From the NCBI GenBank assembly GCA_964353225.1, contig CAYGVA010000240.1, positions 1 through 6,175 on the forward strand: DNA of 6,175 nucleotides, given 5' to 3'. Source of the DNA: PCC-6406 sp964353225 (GTDB lineage: Bacteria; Cyanobacteriota; Cyanobacteriia; Phormidesmidales; Phormidesmidaceae). A program made the translations under genes and the position numbers. Numbering within the stretch: the stretch's first letter is position 1; each line of letters starts with the position of its first letter. This document shows, piece by piece, positions 5,933-6,175 of the stretch. The notes below the pieces were generated by a model. It was not told where the DNA came from. It did not search any database and saw only the letters and a list, made by a program, of their open reading frames with translations.

Positions 5933-6050
5933 AAGGGGAGTGGGAGTGGGGGTTAGGGAGTGGAGAATGGGAAAAACGAGAATTGGGTTTTGAGGATGTA
6001 GAGGATGGCGGGAGGGAAAATTCAGTCCCACTCCCCGATTCCCCACTGCC
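5933..6050. repeat. Repeat-rich znuC-znuB spacer with an 11-bp inverted repeat
   Basis: GGGGAGTGGGA at 5935-5945 is a perfect inverted repeat of TCCCACTCCCC at 6026-6036, with 80 nt between them. Octad-like units (CCCACTCC, CCGATTCC, CCACTGCC) fill 6027-6050 up to the znuC stop codon, and GGGGAGTG-type units lie next to the znuB start. In the znuCB transcript the two arms could pair, and the 3' arm would end 2 nt before the znuB AUG. The middle of the spacer (about 5960-6020) shows no recognisable site. Confidence 0.6.
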
Positions 6051-6175
6051 CTAACAAGTGTGGTGATAGCGGACCAGCTCTGGCCCATAGGCGAGGGCCA
6101 ACTGCTCGGGGGCAAGGGCTTGGTCAGGGGTGCCCTCGCACAGGATTCTGCGGTTCATGCAGAGGACGCGATCGC
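6051..6175 (-). CDS. znuC: Zinc ABC transporter ATP-binding protein (ZnuC-like), C-terminal fragment
   Basis: Only the last 40 residues and the stop are in the window; the gene continues past the right edge. The piece reads DRVLCMNRRILCEGTPDQAL, then PEQLALAYGPELVRYHH, ending in TC. This is the characteristic tail of ATPases of zinc/manganese importers: the region after the H-loop with DRV-hydrophobic-N, a G-x-P turn, the PEQL-x-YG segment and the terminal YHH. Walker A, signature and Walker B motifs are outside, so activity cannot be judged. The adjacent downstream permease gene on the same strand supports the identity. The metal (Zn or Mn) cannot be told from this fragment. Confidence 0.85.
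   Translation of the reverse strand, partial: DRVLCMNRRILCEGTPDQALAPEQLALAYGPELVRYHHTC
6168..6175. repeat. HIP1 palindrome GCGATCGC
   Basis: Perfect copy in the znuC fragment, at the very edge of the window. Confidence 0.9.

Noticed and set aside
5933..6115. A 61-residue N-terminal extension of ZnuB
   Set aside because: It overlaps the znuC coding end and a repeat spacer. ABC-3 permeases start close to the LPFMQRAL segment.

Overview
The window comes from a cyanobacterium. Five perfect copies of the cyanobacterial palindrome HIP1 (GCGATCGC) fall in about 6.2 kb, the spacers carry arrays of 7-8 bp tandem repeats typical of filamentous cyanobacteria, and one gene belongs to DUF1830, a family I know only from cyanobacteria. 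By eye the DNA is moderately GC-rich, which would fit a filamentous Leptolyngbya/Nodosilinea-type genome, but no genus can be fixed from this alone.

All seven genes lie on the minus strand, so transcription runs from high to low coordinates. In that order they are: the 3' end of an ABC-transporter ATPase gene (znuC-like, cut by the window edge), its membrane permease gene (znuB-like), a small DUF1830 gene, a COG0523/CobW-type GTPase without a His-rich linker, folE (zinc-dependent GTP cyclohydrolase I), a second COG0523 GTPase with 26 His in a 45-residue linker, and cysS (cysteinyl-tRNA synthetase, a zinc enzyme). The permease, DUF1830 and first GTPase genes are joined by 4-bp ATGA stop/start overlaps. 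A terminator-like hairpin sits between that block and folE.

The gene set reads as a zinc supply-and-delivery cluster: high-affinity import (ZnuBC), two P-loop metallochaperone candidates, and two enzymes that need zinc (FolE and CysRS). The substrate-binding protein ZnuA and any Zur operator are not in the window and would be expected upstream of znuC. Zinc rather than manganese is inferred from context, because the ABC permease family serves both metals. The most novel element is the DUF1830 gene, translationally locked between permease and metallochaperone, which makes it a candidate new part of zinc handling.

Three of the four intergenic spacers (znuC/znuB, folE/GTPase 2, GTPase 2/cysS) are largely filled with degenerate heptad or octad repeats that run up to stop codons on one side and start codons on the other. 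They create false N-terminal extensions on three reading frames. The fourth spacer (GTPase 1/folE) has no such repeats and holds several short inverted repeats instead. Bases 1-95, downstream of cysS, hold nothing I can recognise. I see no RNA gene, mobile element, CRISPR array or plus-strand gene.
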